64,000 nt of DNA from Juglans regia (lineage: Eukaryota; Streptophyta; Magnoliopsida; Fagales; Juglandaceae). The DNA lies in the NCBI RefSeq assembly GCF_001411555.2, contig NC_049911.1, positions 29,361,044 through 29,425,043 on the forward strand. The letters run 5' to 3'. Numbering within the stretch: position 1 is the stretch's first letter; every line of letters starts with the position of its first letter. The notes beneath the pieces were generated by a model. It was not told the origin of the DNA, made no database searches, and saw only the letters and a program-made list of their open reading frames with translations. Made by a program: the position numbers and the translations under genes. This document shows positions 51,742 to 64,000 of the stretch, in pieces.

Positions 51742-51808
<67 letters not shown>
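51742..51808. repeat. (CT)n microsatellite, about 33 units
   Basis: 67 bases of uninterrupted CT, the longest microsatellite in the window, probably highly length-variable. Confidence 0.95.
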
Positions 51809-51809
<1 letters not shown>

Positions 51810-52901
51810 AGATTTCAAATTGGGTTAGGGGAAAAAAATACTATTTCCCACGACCTTTTAAGTACAACAACATTAAGCCATTCTAAATCACAGACTCCCC
51901 AGTAAATATTGGAGCTATATATATATTCGGGGACTGGGATTGGAAAATAATGACACCATTTGCTTTAGTTAATGCCTGCCTTTTCATTAATGGTTGTGCC
52001 ACACCCACATGCATGCTTCCATCATCTTCTCGTCTAAAACTTTTCCAAACATGCAACCGATCGATACCCATACATAGAAAGGCATGACACATGAATTCCT
52101 CATCCCTTAATTTCTTGGTATCATCTTATCTTTGAGAATATTATATATTGTCTACCTGAATTATTTACCCACTTCCTTTGTGTTCTTTTTATAGGGCTTG
52201 GTTAATTGGCTACTGATCACTAAGCTAATTTCTCACATCATGCACATAACTTTTATCTTGGAAAAATTGTACTTAATATCTATCTTTGGTGCTTTTGTTT
52301 GTTTTTATATTTTAATGCTCAAGTTAATCGACTTTTATATTTTAAGGCCCGTTTTTAACCCATTTTTAATCAACCATCTGTGTCAACTTTATGATGGATT
52401 TATCTTTTTCCTTTCCAATTATATGTACGCTCTCAACCTAAACTTTCTTAACATAATTAAAAACTAAAAAAGTCGTCATGCAACCATTCGTCAGCATTTC
52501 ACCCGCTTCCCACATTAAAGTTTAGTGGGGGTTGGGTTTATTTTCCGATCCCTTTTATCAACTACATCATGATGACGATGATCATGATCATGATCATATA
52601 TATATAGTTCAAATTATATAATTCCGTTTGCATCGATCGAACTCCTTGTGAGAAATTAGCTGCGAAGATCCACAAATTACTTGATCTTAGTCATTCATTT
52701 CGTGGGTGATGGAACATGATTTGTACCAAAGCACTCCAAATGCCAAATGCATGTAACGAATTGAAGACAATGTGCTTCACTGCAACGATCGATACTGTTC
52801 GATAATCTTGAGTTTTATTCACAATCATACCGATAATTAATGTGGTTTATAGATTTTAAGTAGTTTTATAAATCAAAAACTTTGAAACACGTCGACTAAG
52901 G

Positions 52902-53000
52902 CCCCATTTGGAACTTGGACCAATTCAGTTCAGTCTAATTTTAAACTAATTCTAACATCCAAACACTCAATTCTCAAATCACTAATATAAAATTTCAAAA
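52902..53000. repeat. Fragment of the CAGCTGAGTTCAG-type MITE
   Basis: AGGCCCCATTTGGAACTTGG, TCAGTTCAGTCTAATTTTAA and CTAACATCCAAACACTCAAT match the left part of the element at 47851. The right part is missing. Confidence 0.6.
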
Positions 53001-55069
53001 AAGCTTATTTATAAATAGTATTACATACACTGCCAATCCATTCGATAGAAGTCATGTAATAAACAATTTTTTAATAAAAGAAAAAAGTTCTAAAAATTAT
53101 GATCACAACGATAAGAAAGTAATTGTCAGATGGCCGGATGCCAGCAATATTCGGTAAAAATGTAATTTTAAAACATGATACCGTACGTAACATCTTTTAT
53201 TTGTTTAAATCAAAGTCCAAATTAAGGTTGTAATATATATGCACTATAGGCATGCAGGAGTCAGTGCAGGACAATAGCTGGTTACACATGATGTGTTAAG
53301 AACTTTATATAGCATTGAGCTCGTGACCTTTCTTTTTCGGAGCTCGTGATGAGGGATGTACAGAAAAATACCAAAAAATAAAAAAGAACAAAAAGTAGAG
53401 GAATAATTAGCCTGCATGTCATGGGGAGTAGTATATTTTAGAGGACAGGCGTAAATTAATTAATAAAGAGGCCACTTTATTCTATTGGTTGTGGCAATTC
53501 CCAGCATGCAGATCAAACCTCAATCAACCAATAAATATATATCTGATACAGTGAACCAAGAAAAACTACGTACGTGGCACGACAACCACAGAAAATGGGA
53601 GTGAGTAAGCTGGGATTTTATGACCTCGCTGCAAATTTGTCTCTCTTCGATAATGTCATTGTTTAGCTCATCATGATATGATGGGTATCCTCTATTTTTG
53701 CAGCATTGAATTTGATGGGGGTTGTTTGGTTGTGGATATCAAATTGTACCCTCAGGATTCCAATTTAATTCAATTCATGTCCATCAAATAACTTTACCAT
53801 CTGATCATTTATCGTATTAAATTACGTTATTTTATAAATTTATTTTTATGTAATCATTTCCTGACTAAAATATTTATCATGATCATAATAATAAAAACAA
53901 AAATAAAAATCAACTAAACAAACAAAAAAACAAAGAGGCCGTTCTTATGTATCATTCCAATTAGGTTGGTGATGGGTTTCAATTTCTTCTTTTGATTTTT
54001 TATTCAACTTTCTTTTTGTTGAGCAAAAGCCAGCTAGCCAGCCGTCAACAATCAGTTCAATAATCGTGCTCTAGATTAATGGATGAATTAGTTATTGAAA
54101 AGGACTCAAACAACAGATGCAAAGACTGTTTCTTAATCTTAATTAGCTCATTTCTTACGTAATTCAAGAAGAAATTGCCCCCTGAGATGTAAAGAATCGA
54201 CACACCCTTATAATTAGTTGTTCTCAACCTGTTCAGCAATTGCTAATGATAGATAGGCCATTTAATTTCTTTCTTTTGAGAATCGATATAATTATTTAAT
54301 TAGAACAGTAAGCATGAAGAATATTCTAGATGCTTTTGCATACACACATATATTGATTGGGTGCAAAAGTAAAGATCAGCTAATGAAACATGGAGTACCT
54401 ATTACAATAACGTCGATTATTGTTGTTTTTCAAGTTGAAATTTTGAACTTAAAAGCAAATTCGAACAAAAAAATAATAGAAGAAATAGTATCCTATTCGA
54501 TTCCCATCTAAATTAGCACCCTTATAATGACCTATATTGAATGCAGAATGACAAAATCAGACTATCATGAGAGATTCTATGGCCACCATGACACAGAAAA
54601 TAAGAAATGAAGTCCAAAAGCATATCTAAGAAATGGACAAACTTATGTGAACAACGATGATACAAGTCATTAAAGCAAAAAAAAAAAAAAAAAAAGTGAA
54701 GGAAGAAGAAAATTGATGTACAGGTCTGAAGATTAATACTAATAAAACTGATATAACCAGAGAGAAATCATACATCAAAAGCCCTTTACACCATGATTAG
54801 AACGACCCATTTTACAGACCAGGAACCCAGACAATGGGTCCCTCTCCTTTCTGGACCATCACCATTCTTTCACAGTCATTGCCAGCTTCCTCCTAAGTGC
54901 TTATCAAGAAAATAGGCTTCCCCCACTGTTCCCATAACAATAAAACAACAGCCTGATCTCTGGTAATGAACAACAACAACCACCACTACCACGAAAATGA
55001 TATTAAAAGACAACCATAAATTGACTCATTATCAAGCATTTTTCCAACCCCTGGTGATGATTTTTATTA

Positions 55070-55540
55070 TTAGTAGGGAAACATGTCTGCAGAAGCCGGG
55101 ATGGGTTGGTTAAGATAGAGCAAATTCGTGAGGTTCATGAAGCTATCGGCGCTTGTTTGAAGGGTCTGATCGGAGTCGTAAACCCCGGTGCCGCTGGTGT
55201 TGATGAAATTAAGGATCTCATTGAGGGAGTCTAGTCTCTGGCTCAGCTCCACCACCTGAGCCCTCAGGATTGAATTCTGGGCCTCGACATTTATGTAATA
55301 CTGGGAGGTGATGTTTATTTTTGTGAGGATTTGGTTGTTGTCCTTACTGAGCTGTGCCGACTGAGCCATCAGATCCTCCAAGTGCTTCTGTTTTCGCATC
55401 CGGGACCGCCTCGCGGATTCCCGATTCGATTGCATTCTTTTCCTCTTTCTTTGATCCATCAAGAGCTGCAAGTCTCCCTCTGACCCAGAGTTCTGAGTTT
55501 GCGAGGACCCCGAGGAATTTCCACTGGTGGAAGCCATCAC
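55070..55540 (-). CDS. Group S1 bZIP transcription factor (bZIP44/11/2-like)
   Basis: An intronless frame of 156 residues. The basic region RKRKRMQSNRESARRSRMRK has the N-x7-R DNA-contact signature (NRESARRSR) and is followed by a leucine zipper (HLEDLMAQSAQLSKDNNQIL...) that continues as heptads through SILRAQVVELSQRLDSLNEI. The C-terminus is NQPIPASADMFPY, typical of S1 bZIPs. The intronless state, about 150-residue length and sucrose-control uORF upstream all define group S1 (Arabidopsis bZIP1, 2, 11, 44, 53). These factors bind ACGT-core sites, heterodimerise with group C bZIPs and reprogramme metabolism under low energy. The neighbouring RING and glycosyltransferase genes favour bZIP44 by remembered synteny, but bZIP11/bZIP2 cannot be excluded. 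The first of two tandem Met codons is used as the start. Confidence 0.95.
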   Translation of the reverse strand: MMASTSGNSSGSSQTQNSGSEGDLQLLMDQRKRKRMQSNRESARRSRMRKQKHLEDLMAQSAQLSKDNNQILTKINITSQYYINVEAQNSILRAQVVELSQRLDSLNEILNFINTSGTGVYDSDQTLQTSADSFMNLTNLLYLNQPIPASADMFPY

Positions 55541-55754
55541 GATTTTTCTCTGCTTTTTTTTTTTTTTTTTACTCTTGTTTTACACCGAATAGATTGATTA
55601 TCCAGAAAAACAAGACGTTATAATTCGAGAAACCTTTAGGACTTCAAAAAAAAAAACCAGAACCCGGATAACAGTAATAATAGGAATAACTATCTAATTC
55701 ATATGAGAATATCTAGTTATATTATGTATAACTCTAGCAGGGATGAAAGATGCT

Positions 55755-55880
55755 TTATGAAAAAACATAGAACCAGTAGAGGAACACAACAGAGAAAGAT
55801 TGAACTAGGTGGGTCCGGCGTCTGAGTGAGGAATTGATCATAAACCCGGAACGGAGGATTTCACTGAGAACTGGAGACAT
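55755..55880 (-). CDS. Sucrose-control peptide uORF (SIRT CPuORF) of the bZIP gene
   Basis: In the bZIP leader, 214 bases upstream of the main ATG, a 41-codon frame starts MSPVLSEILRSGFMINSS and ends FSVVFLYWFYVFS. This matches the conserved uORF2 peptide of Arabidopsis bZIP11 and its S1 relatives. There the nascent peptide stalls ribosomes when sucrose is high and so represses translation of the bZIP ORF (sucrose-induced repression of translation). The peptide is full length and unbroken, including the conserved aromatic C-terminus, so sucrose control is expected here. It is on the same strand as the bZIP and in a separate frame segment ended by TAA. Confidence 0.95.
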   Translation of the reverse strand: MSPVLSEILRSGFMINSSLRRRTHLVQSFSVVFLYWFYVFS

Positions 55881-55885
55881 GAACC

Positions 55886-55915
55886 TCAAACATCTAGAAC
55901 AATTATATTACGCAT
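55886..55915 (-). promoter_or_regulatory. Short uORF just ahead of the sucrose-control uORF
   Basis: MRNIIVLDV plus stop; its stop codon ends 5 bases before the ATG of the 41-codon uORF. S1 bZIP leaders usually carry several small uORFs, and one this close could influence how often the control uORF is translated. That effect is inferred. Confidence 0.5.
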
Positions 55916-56264
55916 CAAGATTGAAAAAGGACAGAGTTTTCTTCGGCAGATCTCTGCAAAAGCAAGACCCTTTTGCCGGAAAAAAATGGAGACTTCAACG
56001 GTCTGACTATATGGGTAACCCAAACAAGATTTGGTAGCAAAAGCACAAAAATAAAAACCTAAAAAGGAGCGAAACCGACGAAAGGCTATCAAGGAAAAAA
56101 AAACGAACGCAAAACAAAACAGAGGAAAAGGCAGAATTTCCTTGAGACAAACCAACAGAACCTCAGATCTTACAAGCGGAAACTAGAAGAACTGGAAAGC
56201 CTGAAATCTAACAGAGGGGAAGAAAGAAAGGAGGAAGAGGTTGTTGAGGGTGCTGAGGAGGCCA

Positions 56265-56270
56265 TTTATA
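56265..56270 (-). promoter_or_regulatory. TATA box of the bZIP gene
   Basis: Minus-strand TATAAA within TTCTATAAATGGCC. Transcription would start about 30 bases on, near 56235, giving a leader of about 700 bases that includes both uORFs, as expected for this gene type. Confidence 0.55.
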
Positions 56271-58731
56271 GAATAAAAAATGGAAGAAAATGGGTTTTAA
56301 AAAAAAAAGGTTGCATTGGAATCTCCTCCAAGGGTTTGTTGAGGGAGAGTTGATTAGGCATGTGGGGTGGAGACTCAGACGAAATCTACACAACCGTCCA
56401 ATTCCAGCTGGAGAGCAGGACACCATTAAAAAGGCCAAAATCACAAAATCAGTACTACAATATCTTAAAATTCCGATTACGTCCTTTTCTTTTCTTTTTT
56501 CTGTTCTTTTTTTTAACCTCTCTTTCACCGCCAGCGCCAGTTTTAACCGTTACCGTTGGAGCACATACGGTACTTTTTCTGACAAAGTGGCACCTGAATT
56601 TGACACACACGAATCTAGGGATGGAAGTGGTATAAGGAACTCGAGAAAGGGGTCGTTTCGTAATAGCACGATATGGCTGCAAGAGCTCAGCTCAACCCCC
56701 CGGGCGGGAAAACAAACCGAAAAAATAAAAAAAAAAAACAAATTACTATATTTAGTTTGAAAACAATCAGAACATATATATATATATATATGAAAAATTT
56801 ATAAAAAATTTATTTCTTAACGTGTCAATTATTGATATATTAAAAATTTTAAATTTTAAATTTTAAAACAAAATTAACAAAATGAGTATTATGAATACAA
56901 ATTATTATAAATACATGTATCACTACTCTATATGTATATATATATGATAAATAATACATACAAATCTCAAATGTATAATAGAAATGTTTAATCATGAAAA
57001 AATATCATAAAAATAAATTTATAAATTGATGTGACTTAATGTGATACGTTAAATTATAAAATTATTTTTATATATTATAAATTAAATTTAACATATCATA
57101 TTAAAAATGAATTGTCAAAAATAAAAAATCGATCGTATTATAAAGTCTATATTCAAAAGGTCACAACAAATTTCAATCTCCGGCTGCATTAATATCATGT
57201 GAAAAATGAAAGACCAACCTATAATATATTAAATACAGCACCTGCCACCAGACAATATTTGCAAGTCATGTAATTGTCAAAAACGATAATCCAACCATTT
57301 GAGTTTGATAATAGTTTATGAGTATGTATAACTCTTTATAATATTATTAATCAGTAATTTAATATTAATTATATAAAGGGTGGAGGTGAGCAGTCGTGGC
57401 CTAAGGGAAAATGTATTGATCAGAAGCCAATCAACCTATCGATTAGTACTCATGAGAACAGTACGGTTGATCGACTTCAAAGTTACGTACGTAGTACGTA
57501 CACATGACTCATGAGTCGTTGCTTCATAAATAAAAATATATGTTTTGGATTTTTAAAACTTTCAGAACCAAATTTTTATGTTTTCAAGAAACTTTTTATT
57601 ATTATATAAGTTTTGGGGCTAAATTCTAAATTAAAAAACTAAATATACAAATTTACACCATTTTTTAAAAATATGATAAATATAAATTTTTGGAAATTAA
57701 AGAAATTATTCAAGTTTTTTTGGGAGGCTAAATTAGTACTGGTTGAATAATAGAAAAGAAAAAATCTATTCATCATCTCAACTTCCATCATCCTATAATG
57801 TGGCATTAAATGATAGGTTTATAAGTGAAATGTACACATATAAGTGTTTAATAGAATGTACACAAATTTTAAATAAAACTAAATTAATTTTTAAATCAAA
57901 GTTAATTTAAAAATAATAATATTCTCTTAAAAACTATATCAAAATTATAAACATCAATATATATTGTATAATGCAACATACAGTTATGAAGTGCGTATAT
58001 GTCACGTAATTATTTAAAAAAATAGAATTTATTATTAAAAAATTAATTTTTTTATACAAATTTCGTATTTATTTATTTTTTAAAAATAATTATAAAATAT
58101 TTACGCACTATACCACAAATTTCATATATTATCTTATTTTAGAGTGAGTTTCGTTGTGTGACTGTAATAGTTTTTTATGAGAAATTTTATTTATAGTCTT
58201 CAAGTGAGGACTGTATGTGCAGGTACATTATTAAATGAAAAAAAATATCATTTTAGGAGGGATAATTTTGTAATTTTAAAAAATTTTAAAATTAAAATAA
58301 TTTAGACTTGCATTATAGTTTTCAAATAAAAATTGTACCTAGTATTGCTTATTTTTTATTTTTATTTTTATTTTTACAGAAACTGTACTAACTTTTTATA
58401 AAAGAAAGAGGAAAAAGAGCAGGAAAAATTACTACTTGGCGACAGTTGAAAATATTTATTCATGACGGTGTCAAATCACAACCAATGATCCCTTGGACAA
58501 AATTCGATAATAATTTGACAACAGAAATGTTAAATAGTCCGAAAAATTATTTCAAAAACTTGTCCTGTTGTCAAAAAAAATATTTTAATTAATTTTTTAT
58601 TTAATGATTATAGAAGTATTTTTTAATAATATTATAAATTTTTTTTATATATAAATATTTAAGAATACAAAAAAATAATAAAAAAAAATAAGTAAATAAA
58701 TAAAATTTATTCTTTATCGGGACCAACTCGT

Positions 58732-58768
58732 GCTACATCCTCGGTGGATGTAGCAGAGCTCAAACTAG
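58732..58768 (+). mobile_element. Candidate Helitron 3' terminus
   Basis: A perfect 9-bp stem GCTACATCC/GGATGTAGC with a TCGGT loop (58732-58754) is followed 10 bases later by CTAG (58765-58768) and then T. Hairpin, 10-12-nt spacer, CTRR and a T-flank are the diagnostic Helitron 3' end. The 5' end (TC after A) is not identified upstream, so the extent is unknown; chance is possible. Confidence 0.45.
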
Positions 58769-59656
58769 TAAAACACGTACCTGCCTTGAAAGGTGTGCCC
58801 CATGCAGTTATAACTGCAAGTCAGCCGATCCAAACTGGAGTGTTAGCTTGACGAAGCTCAGCTCAGCTCGTATCATGTTTCGCAATGAATTCCTGTTAAA
58901 AATTAAGAAAATATATTACTCTTTATTTTTTTTTACTTGAGGTAATATTAAATAATTGATAGTTAACTAAAATAAATAATATTTTTCCCATACCAAGTTT
59001 TATTAAAAATATAATAAATATATATTATTTTTTTATAAAATAAAACTTATAAGCCGGGCTCTAAACTCTCAAACCAATATTAGTACTTGATGGTGCATAT
59101 ATGCATGATTAATCACATTATACTTGTTTTCTTTTTACTTGAAATGAAAATTAAAATGCCCTTATAATGTTTATATTACTAGCGGATTATATATAAGTGT
59201 GATAAAAACGATATATTGTGATGATCTGACAATCAATTGATTGAGTTATCACATACTGTGTGTAGTAGTGAAGTACTGTAAAATATTTTTAATATTTTTT
59301 TTTTCCTTTTAGGTTAATTAATTTTTTCTTTTTAATAAAAAATAATTATTTAAAATAAAAATATACTCATTTTAATATAAAATAGTTATTTTCACAAGGC
59401 TACAATTGACCATACATTAACTTTTTCTGGTAGTAAATTATTTGAAGCAGATAAATATAAAATTGCTTGAGATATAAAGAAAATCGTAGTTGGTGTGAGA
59501 TCATATGCATCGGCTTTAAATCTCTGACAAAGTTAAAAGCATGCTGAGTAGAACAGCGACAGCATAAGCAACCATGAATGTCACGACAGTGAGGCCAAAT
59601 AGAGAAAGGTTATAATAATATTACTGTATAAGGCGGGCACTGAATGACAAATAAAT

Positions 59657-59795
59657 TAAGGTACTGTTTAAATAGTTAGATGTTTGAATAGTTAGATGAA
59701 ATGAGTTGAATTGAAATAATTTATAAATAATAATAAAATTATTAATTAAAATAAAATAAAATGAAACGAAATGATTTCTATATCCAAACGGAGAT
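59657..59795. repeat. Short MITE of the GAGATGAGATGA family, copy 8
   Basis: It begins TAAGGTACTGTTTAAATAGT and ends CTATATCCAAACGGAG, with ATGAAATGAGTTGAATTGAA inside. It is shortened relative to the other copies. Confidence 0.55.
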
Positions 59796-60087
59796 ATTGA
59801 GATCAAAGAACGAGACTACATGCAGTAAATTGGATGCAATTGTTGAGGGTAGAATTATGGATTTTGGGGGAAAAAAAAAAGGTTAATATATTCATCATGC
59901 TGGCTGTTGGAAACAGAGGACGAAATTATTAAGCAGCTTGCTGGCTTTTGTTAACGTCAATAATTATGTAGTTTTTTATACGAAGGGGGAGGAATTCAGT
60001 ACCTAACGTTTTAACTTATTTAGTAATATTTATTCAATTCACTTTCAACTTAAGTAAAGTCATGTGAGGTAACATATATATAACCCT

Positions 60088-60089
60088 CT

Positions 60090-60120
<31 letters not shown>
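60088..60120. repeat. (ATC)n microsatellite
   Basis: About eleven ATC/TCA units in uninterrupted order in non-coding sequence. Confidence 0.9.
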
Positions 60121-63100
60121 AGTAAAAGAAAAGGGAGAAAAGACATGCATAAAATTAATGATGTCAATATCTTTCTATCTGCTCTTACCATGATTCGTCT
60201 TTAATTTGTTATTTTTGGGATACTAATTAATTAATTATAAACTACTTTTTAAACCCACACGTACAACTTGTATTATATATATAATGAGTACGTATCATAA
60301 TTACCTCTCATATATATATATATATATATATATTGCTATTGCTATTGATAAAGGTACCCCATGCAAGCTAGGCCCCTCCAATGAGTATTAAAAGGAAATT
60401 AAACTCCAAAAGAACTTAATGTAACGGTTGAGTATACTCGCCCGTGCCAATTAATTAAAGGTGAAAAAAAAAAAAGGTAAGATAGAGGAGAGTGGTGAAA
60501 GCATTGAAATTCATCAATCTAGAGTGCTAGTGCTGATCTCTATGTATTTTAGCTAGCGACCATATGATAGCTCTCAATTATTGTCTATGGATCGATGGTA
60601 AAGTTTTCGATAGTACTGTTTGCATGCTATGTTATCTACGTAGGTTCTTTGGTGTTTTGAAATGGGTAATTAAATCCATCATGTGGTCCCTCAAAAAAAG
60701 ATGCGGGGATGCAGCTTACAAAGCAAGTGCATGCAAGAATTACGCCTTTTAAGTGTTCCCCATGGTGAGCAATTTGGTGAAAAAAGCTGGTTTTGGTGCC
60801 AAAGGGAGAACGCATATATACATGGATTGAGGTTGATAGGTTAGTCGACTTTACGTGGTACCTTTGATCAGGCACTGAGGAAATTAAAGTCACTCCCACA
60901 TTTTATATATATATACATGCACGCTAGAATAGGCTAGCTAGGCTAGTAGTGCATATGATGCTTTCCCGTGTGAGGAGCAAGTTTCTCGGGTACCCCGGCC
61001 CTAATATTTGTGTCTAGATTTTCCACATGACCCACTAGTACTTATCTAGCCATACCCTTTGTTTTTGCATTTTAGGGAACAGTCTTTTATCGGCCACCAT
61101 GTTATATAAAAGCAAATGGGTCTTCTTTCTCATCTGTTGTGATCGATAATTCAACGAAAAAGACTTGAAGAGAGAGAGAGACAATTAACTGTCCTGTTTG
61201 AGAGCAACTTGCAATATTCATGATGTCCACTTGTTCTTAGCTAGGCGCATGCGCACGTTGTTTGTACGTACCCTAGCTAGAATATTGCCATCAACAGCTA
61301 ATAAGTCGTCCTTAAAGGCATTACAAGAAAAACGTGTACTTTTTACCTTTTTTTGAGATGAAAATAAATATTTAAGATGAAAATAAACTCATTTTAATTA
61401 AAAATAATCATTTCGTTAAAAATAACTAGTCGTAAATAAGTAATTTTCTTGTAATGAGAGATTCATTAGGGTGTGAAAGGGATGACAGAGTTAATTAGAA
61501 GTACTTCCATTTTTTGTCATTACCCAAATCACTACATGAGTAGTACCGGTACTACTATATAATATGTACTACTGCATTATATACTAAAATTAAATGACCT
61601 AAGAATTAACGACCAAGTACTTTAATTTCCATGTAACATTTACCAATTAAATTACTTTTTATTTTTTTATTTATTACAAATTAATATGCTTATAAGTGAT
61701 AAATATTAGTAGAATTCATTAGTTTTTATATATTCATAAAAACTAATTAGTATAGGGAAATGAAGTCGTAATTATATACTGAATGATCAAATTAATTGTC
61801 GCAGTCAATCAATAATTCGGAGGGGTTGACAAACTGACCTTGATCATAATTATCATTTCGAAAGCCGTTGCCCATGATCGATCGAAAGCTACTGCCATTT
61901 TATCATTAATATATGGGCGCTATTGACAATATATATCCATTTTAATTGGCCAGAGAGAATTCTAGATCTCTCCCTTAATTTGTTGATCATGAGGGGCATT
62001 TGAAAGTCGCATATTAGGTATGGATTATCTATCCAACTTATCTTTAAATAACTTCTTTCTCATGATGTGTATAATCACATATATATTAGCATGACTTGTT
62101 ATCAGTGCATACATGCATGCGATTATTTTGGAGCTTCAATTAATTATTAATTAATACAATTAATTTTCATACCTGTTTGGTCATGGTCGTGATGATGACT
62201 GCTTTAATTAACTTTTAATGTAGCTAACTTGTGGTGTATTAAAACCTCTCAAAGTTACGTACTTAAATTACCATGTAAAACTAAAATCAGAAAACTTAAT
62301 TCCATTTTCACGAGATTTTAAATACTTTTAGTGACGAGCTAGCGCATGGTAGAATTATATATTCGGTTCACAAATTTCCTTTTTCTTTTTCTTCAAGAGA
62401 GAAAGAAAGGTTGACACGTAAATAGGAGTTGATAAATGACCTAGACACGACTTACATTAATCTTCATGTTCAAACTACTCGGCCTCTGGCCTGTATGCTC
62501 CTTAATTCCTAATGGCAACTTTTCTTTTAGAGCTGGCCGGCCCCATTGACAAATACAACGAGTGAGACCTGAAGAACTGGGTTTCGCATCTGCTTGCTGT
62601 GGTGCATAAAGAATATTCTAAGTACTTTTCTTCAAGTGTCCCTCCTGCTCAATGCATGATACTAGATGCCACCACATTATACCAAGATCCCCACGTAGAC
62701 ATGCAACAAATTTCTAAAAACCATCTTATATCAGAAACAATATATATGTGTGTGTGTGTCCTCAGCCCCAGTACTGTAACATTCCCGGATGATTCTAGTT
62801 TTGTTCCTTTTGTTCTATTTTCTTTATATTTTTCTTCTTCCATCAAACATTGTTCTTTGCAGTGCAGCTTACTGTACTCTTTCGAATTCTATACAAATTT
62901 ATTTTGGCAGAGCATAATGAAAAGGTAAAGCTAAGGCTGTTTCAAGCAAACCCTGTTTTTAGAAGAAGAACATGCTCAAATCTCAATGCACTCCACCGAT
63001 TAAAACGAGTCGTAATGCGTACACATGACCGAATATCTACGTGAATCTGTAGCCTAGCCATAGCCATAGCCATAGGCTATAACTTTGTCCTTTAAAGTCA

Positions 63101-64000
63101 TTAATGTTTCTTGGTCTATATCTACGTACGTGAGTCTACGTCTGAGAGTGGTACAACATATATACATATATGATTCATGATTGAGTAATCTCAAAAGAAA
63201 TCCACCGCCCAGTACGATCGACCAGCAGCCTGCCATTGCTGGAGCTTTAATCTTTCTTTTTTTTTTTTTTTTTTCTAATCAAGCATGAGCTTTAATCTTT
63301 CTTACAACTACATTAACTACCATCTTCTGAATCGATCACATGCCGGAGGGCCCATTTCAGCTTTTTTTGCGATGGGGTCCCAAGCCTGGGCCTTAATTTC
63401 TTTTCCCACAACCTTGGTTTTCACACGTTTCCTCTTTTTCTTTTCTTTTCTTTATCTTAAGTACTGGCTTTGGTATCTAATATATATAAATATATTATAT
63501 ATATATATATATTTATATATGAATACACAAAAAAAGTTCTGCATAATGAATATTGCGCGCACAACGACCAAGCTGCATCCCCATGGATCGATTTGTTTAA
63601 TGATATTCAAACTTGAATTTTTTTCTTGGGTTCTTTGAAGGTGAGGTAATTTGGGTTGTGTCTTAAATTCCAATCACCCGGCCTGGCGCAATGACGAATT
63701 TTCAAATGTACATTTCGACATATGACTTAATATTGGTCAAGAAGTAGTACTAACCGGCGGCTTTGGCGTGCAGACAACTAGCAGCCGATACTCATATTCC
63801 TTTATAAGGACCTTAACCCACGTGCTGCTTTTATTTTACACAACAGCAACAGAATCCACATCAAATCTGACCATTATCTTCTAAATTTACGTACGGCTCC
63901 AGCGCCTCCATGACTTATCTTAATTGCATATATCTATCTCAAAAGCAAGTAGATTTTCCTTCATTCGAGTATGACCGTGAGTGCACGCATGCATGCATGC

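Larger units (their letters stand above)
46598..54980. other. 8.4-kb intergenic, repeat-rich, no recognised gene
   Basis: After the TIC20 3' UTR this stretch holds two MITEs, a 2.7-kb GC-ended element, a tail-only LINE insertion, a long (CT)n tract and AT-rich unique sequence. Short open frames (for example 51352-51558, 52198-52467) show no family resemblance. The end near 54780-54980 is probably bZIP 3' UTR on the minus strand. Confidence 0.5.
56271..64000. other. 7.7-kb AT-rich region with no recognised gene
   Basis: The first few hundred bases are bZIP promoter. Further on there is a Helitron-type 3' end (58732-58768), a MITE (59657-59795), an (ATC)n tract (60088-60120), several (TA)n tracts and many short open frames without family resemblance. 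Near 63817-63824 CCACGTGC contains a G-box, which might belong to a gene beyond the window. The window ends in a GCAT repeat. Confidence 0.5.

Noticed and set aside
56290..56760. 156-codon plus-strand frame upstream of the bZIP
   Set aside because: The composition is that of promoter DNA read by chance, with no conserved motif and no leader or splice support.
62599..62928. 109-codon plus-strand frame
   Set aside because: It includes a (TG)n tract and low-complexity residues, has no recognisable family and no clear gene context.

Overview
This is plant nuclear DNA, AT-rich, with small spliced exons (GT...AG introns) separated by repeat-laden intergenic sequence. Several families of short 'TTTGGAT...ATCCAAA' elements with GAGATGAGATGA cores, L1-type LINE tails ending in TTATMAAAA, and the gene structures point to a woody eudicot. 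I would guess Fagales (walnut/hickory-like), but that is an inference from memory of such repeats and not a proven identification.

Seven protein-coding genes are supported, plus one tRNA gene. In order they are: a family-1 glycosyltransferase with an N-terminal membrane anchor (7.07-12.18 kb, +); the 26S proteasome ATPase RPT4 (14.50-17.98 kb, +); a TLC-domain membrane protein (18.68-20.21 kb, -); an atypical YeeZ-like Rossmann-fold SDR (22.30-25.41 kb, +); tRNA-Leu(CAA) (26.54 kb, +); a RING finger protein with an MGSACC N-terminus (40.78-42.89 kb, -); a TIC20-type chloroplast import channel protein (45.66-46.60 kb, +), head-to-head with the RING gene; and an intronless group S1 bZIP factor (55.07-55.54 kb, -). 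The bZIP leader encodes the conserved sucrose-control peptide uORF. From memory, the glycosyltransferase, SDR and RING genes have homologues close together on Arabidopsis chromosome 1 (At1g19680-19710), and the bZIP/RING/glycosyltransferase set on the duplicated block around At1g75390-75420. This looks like an ancestral block expanded by transposons.

Mobile DNA fills much of the rest. At 1.7-6.35 kb lies a dead hAT element with a stop-riddled transposase. At 28.03-38.23 kb an element with TGTAAC...GTTACA ends is split by a 7.4-kb Helitron (29.53-36.97 kb, -). The Helitron carries helicase and RPA-like remnants, a diagnostic 3' hairpin plus CTAG, and possible captured exons. A second Helitron-type 3' end lies at 58.77 kb. 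A 2.7-kb GC-ended element lies at 48.48-51.19 kb and a smaller one at 13.03-13.83 kb. At least four tiny insertions consist of almost nothing but a LINE 3' tail between 14-19-bp target duplications. The final 7.7 kb (56.3-64 kb) shows no recognisable gene.
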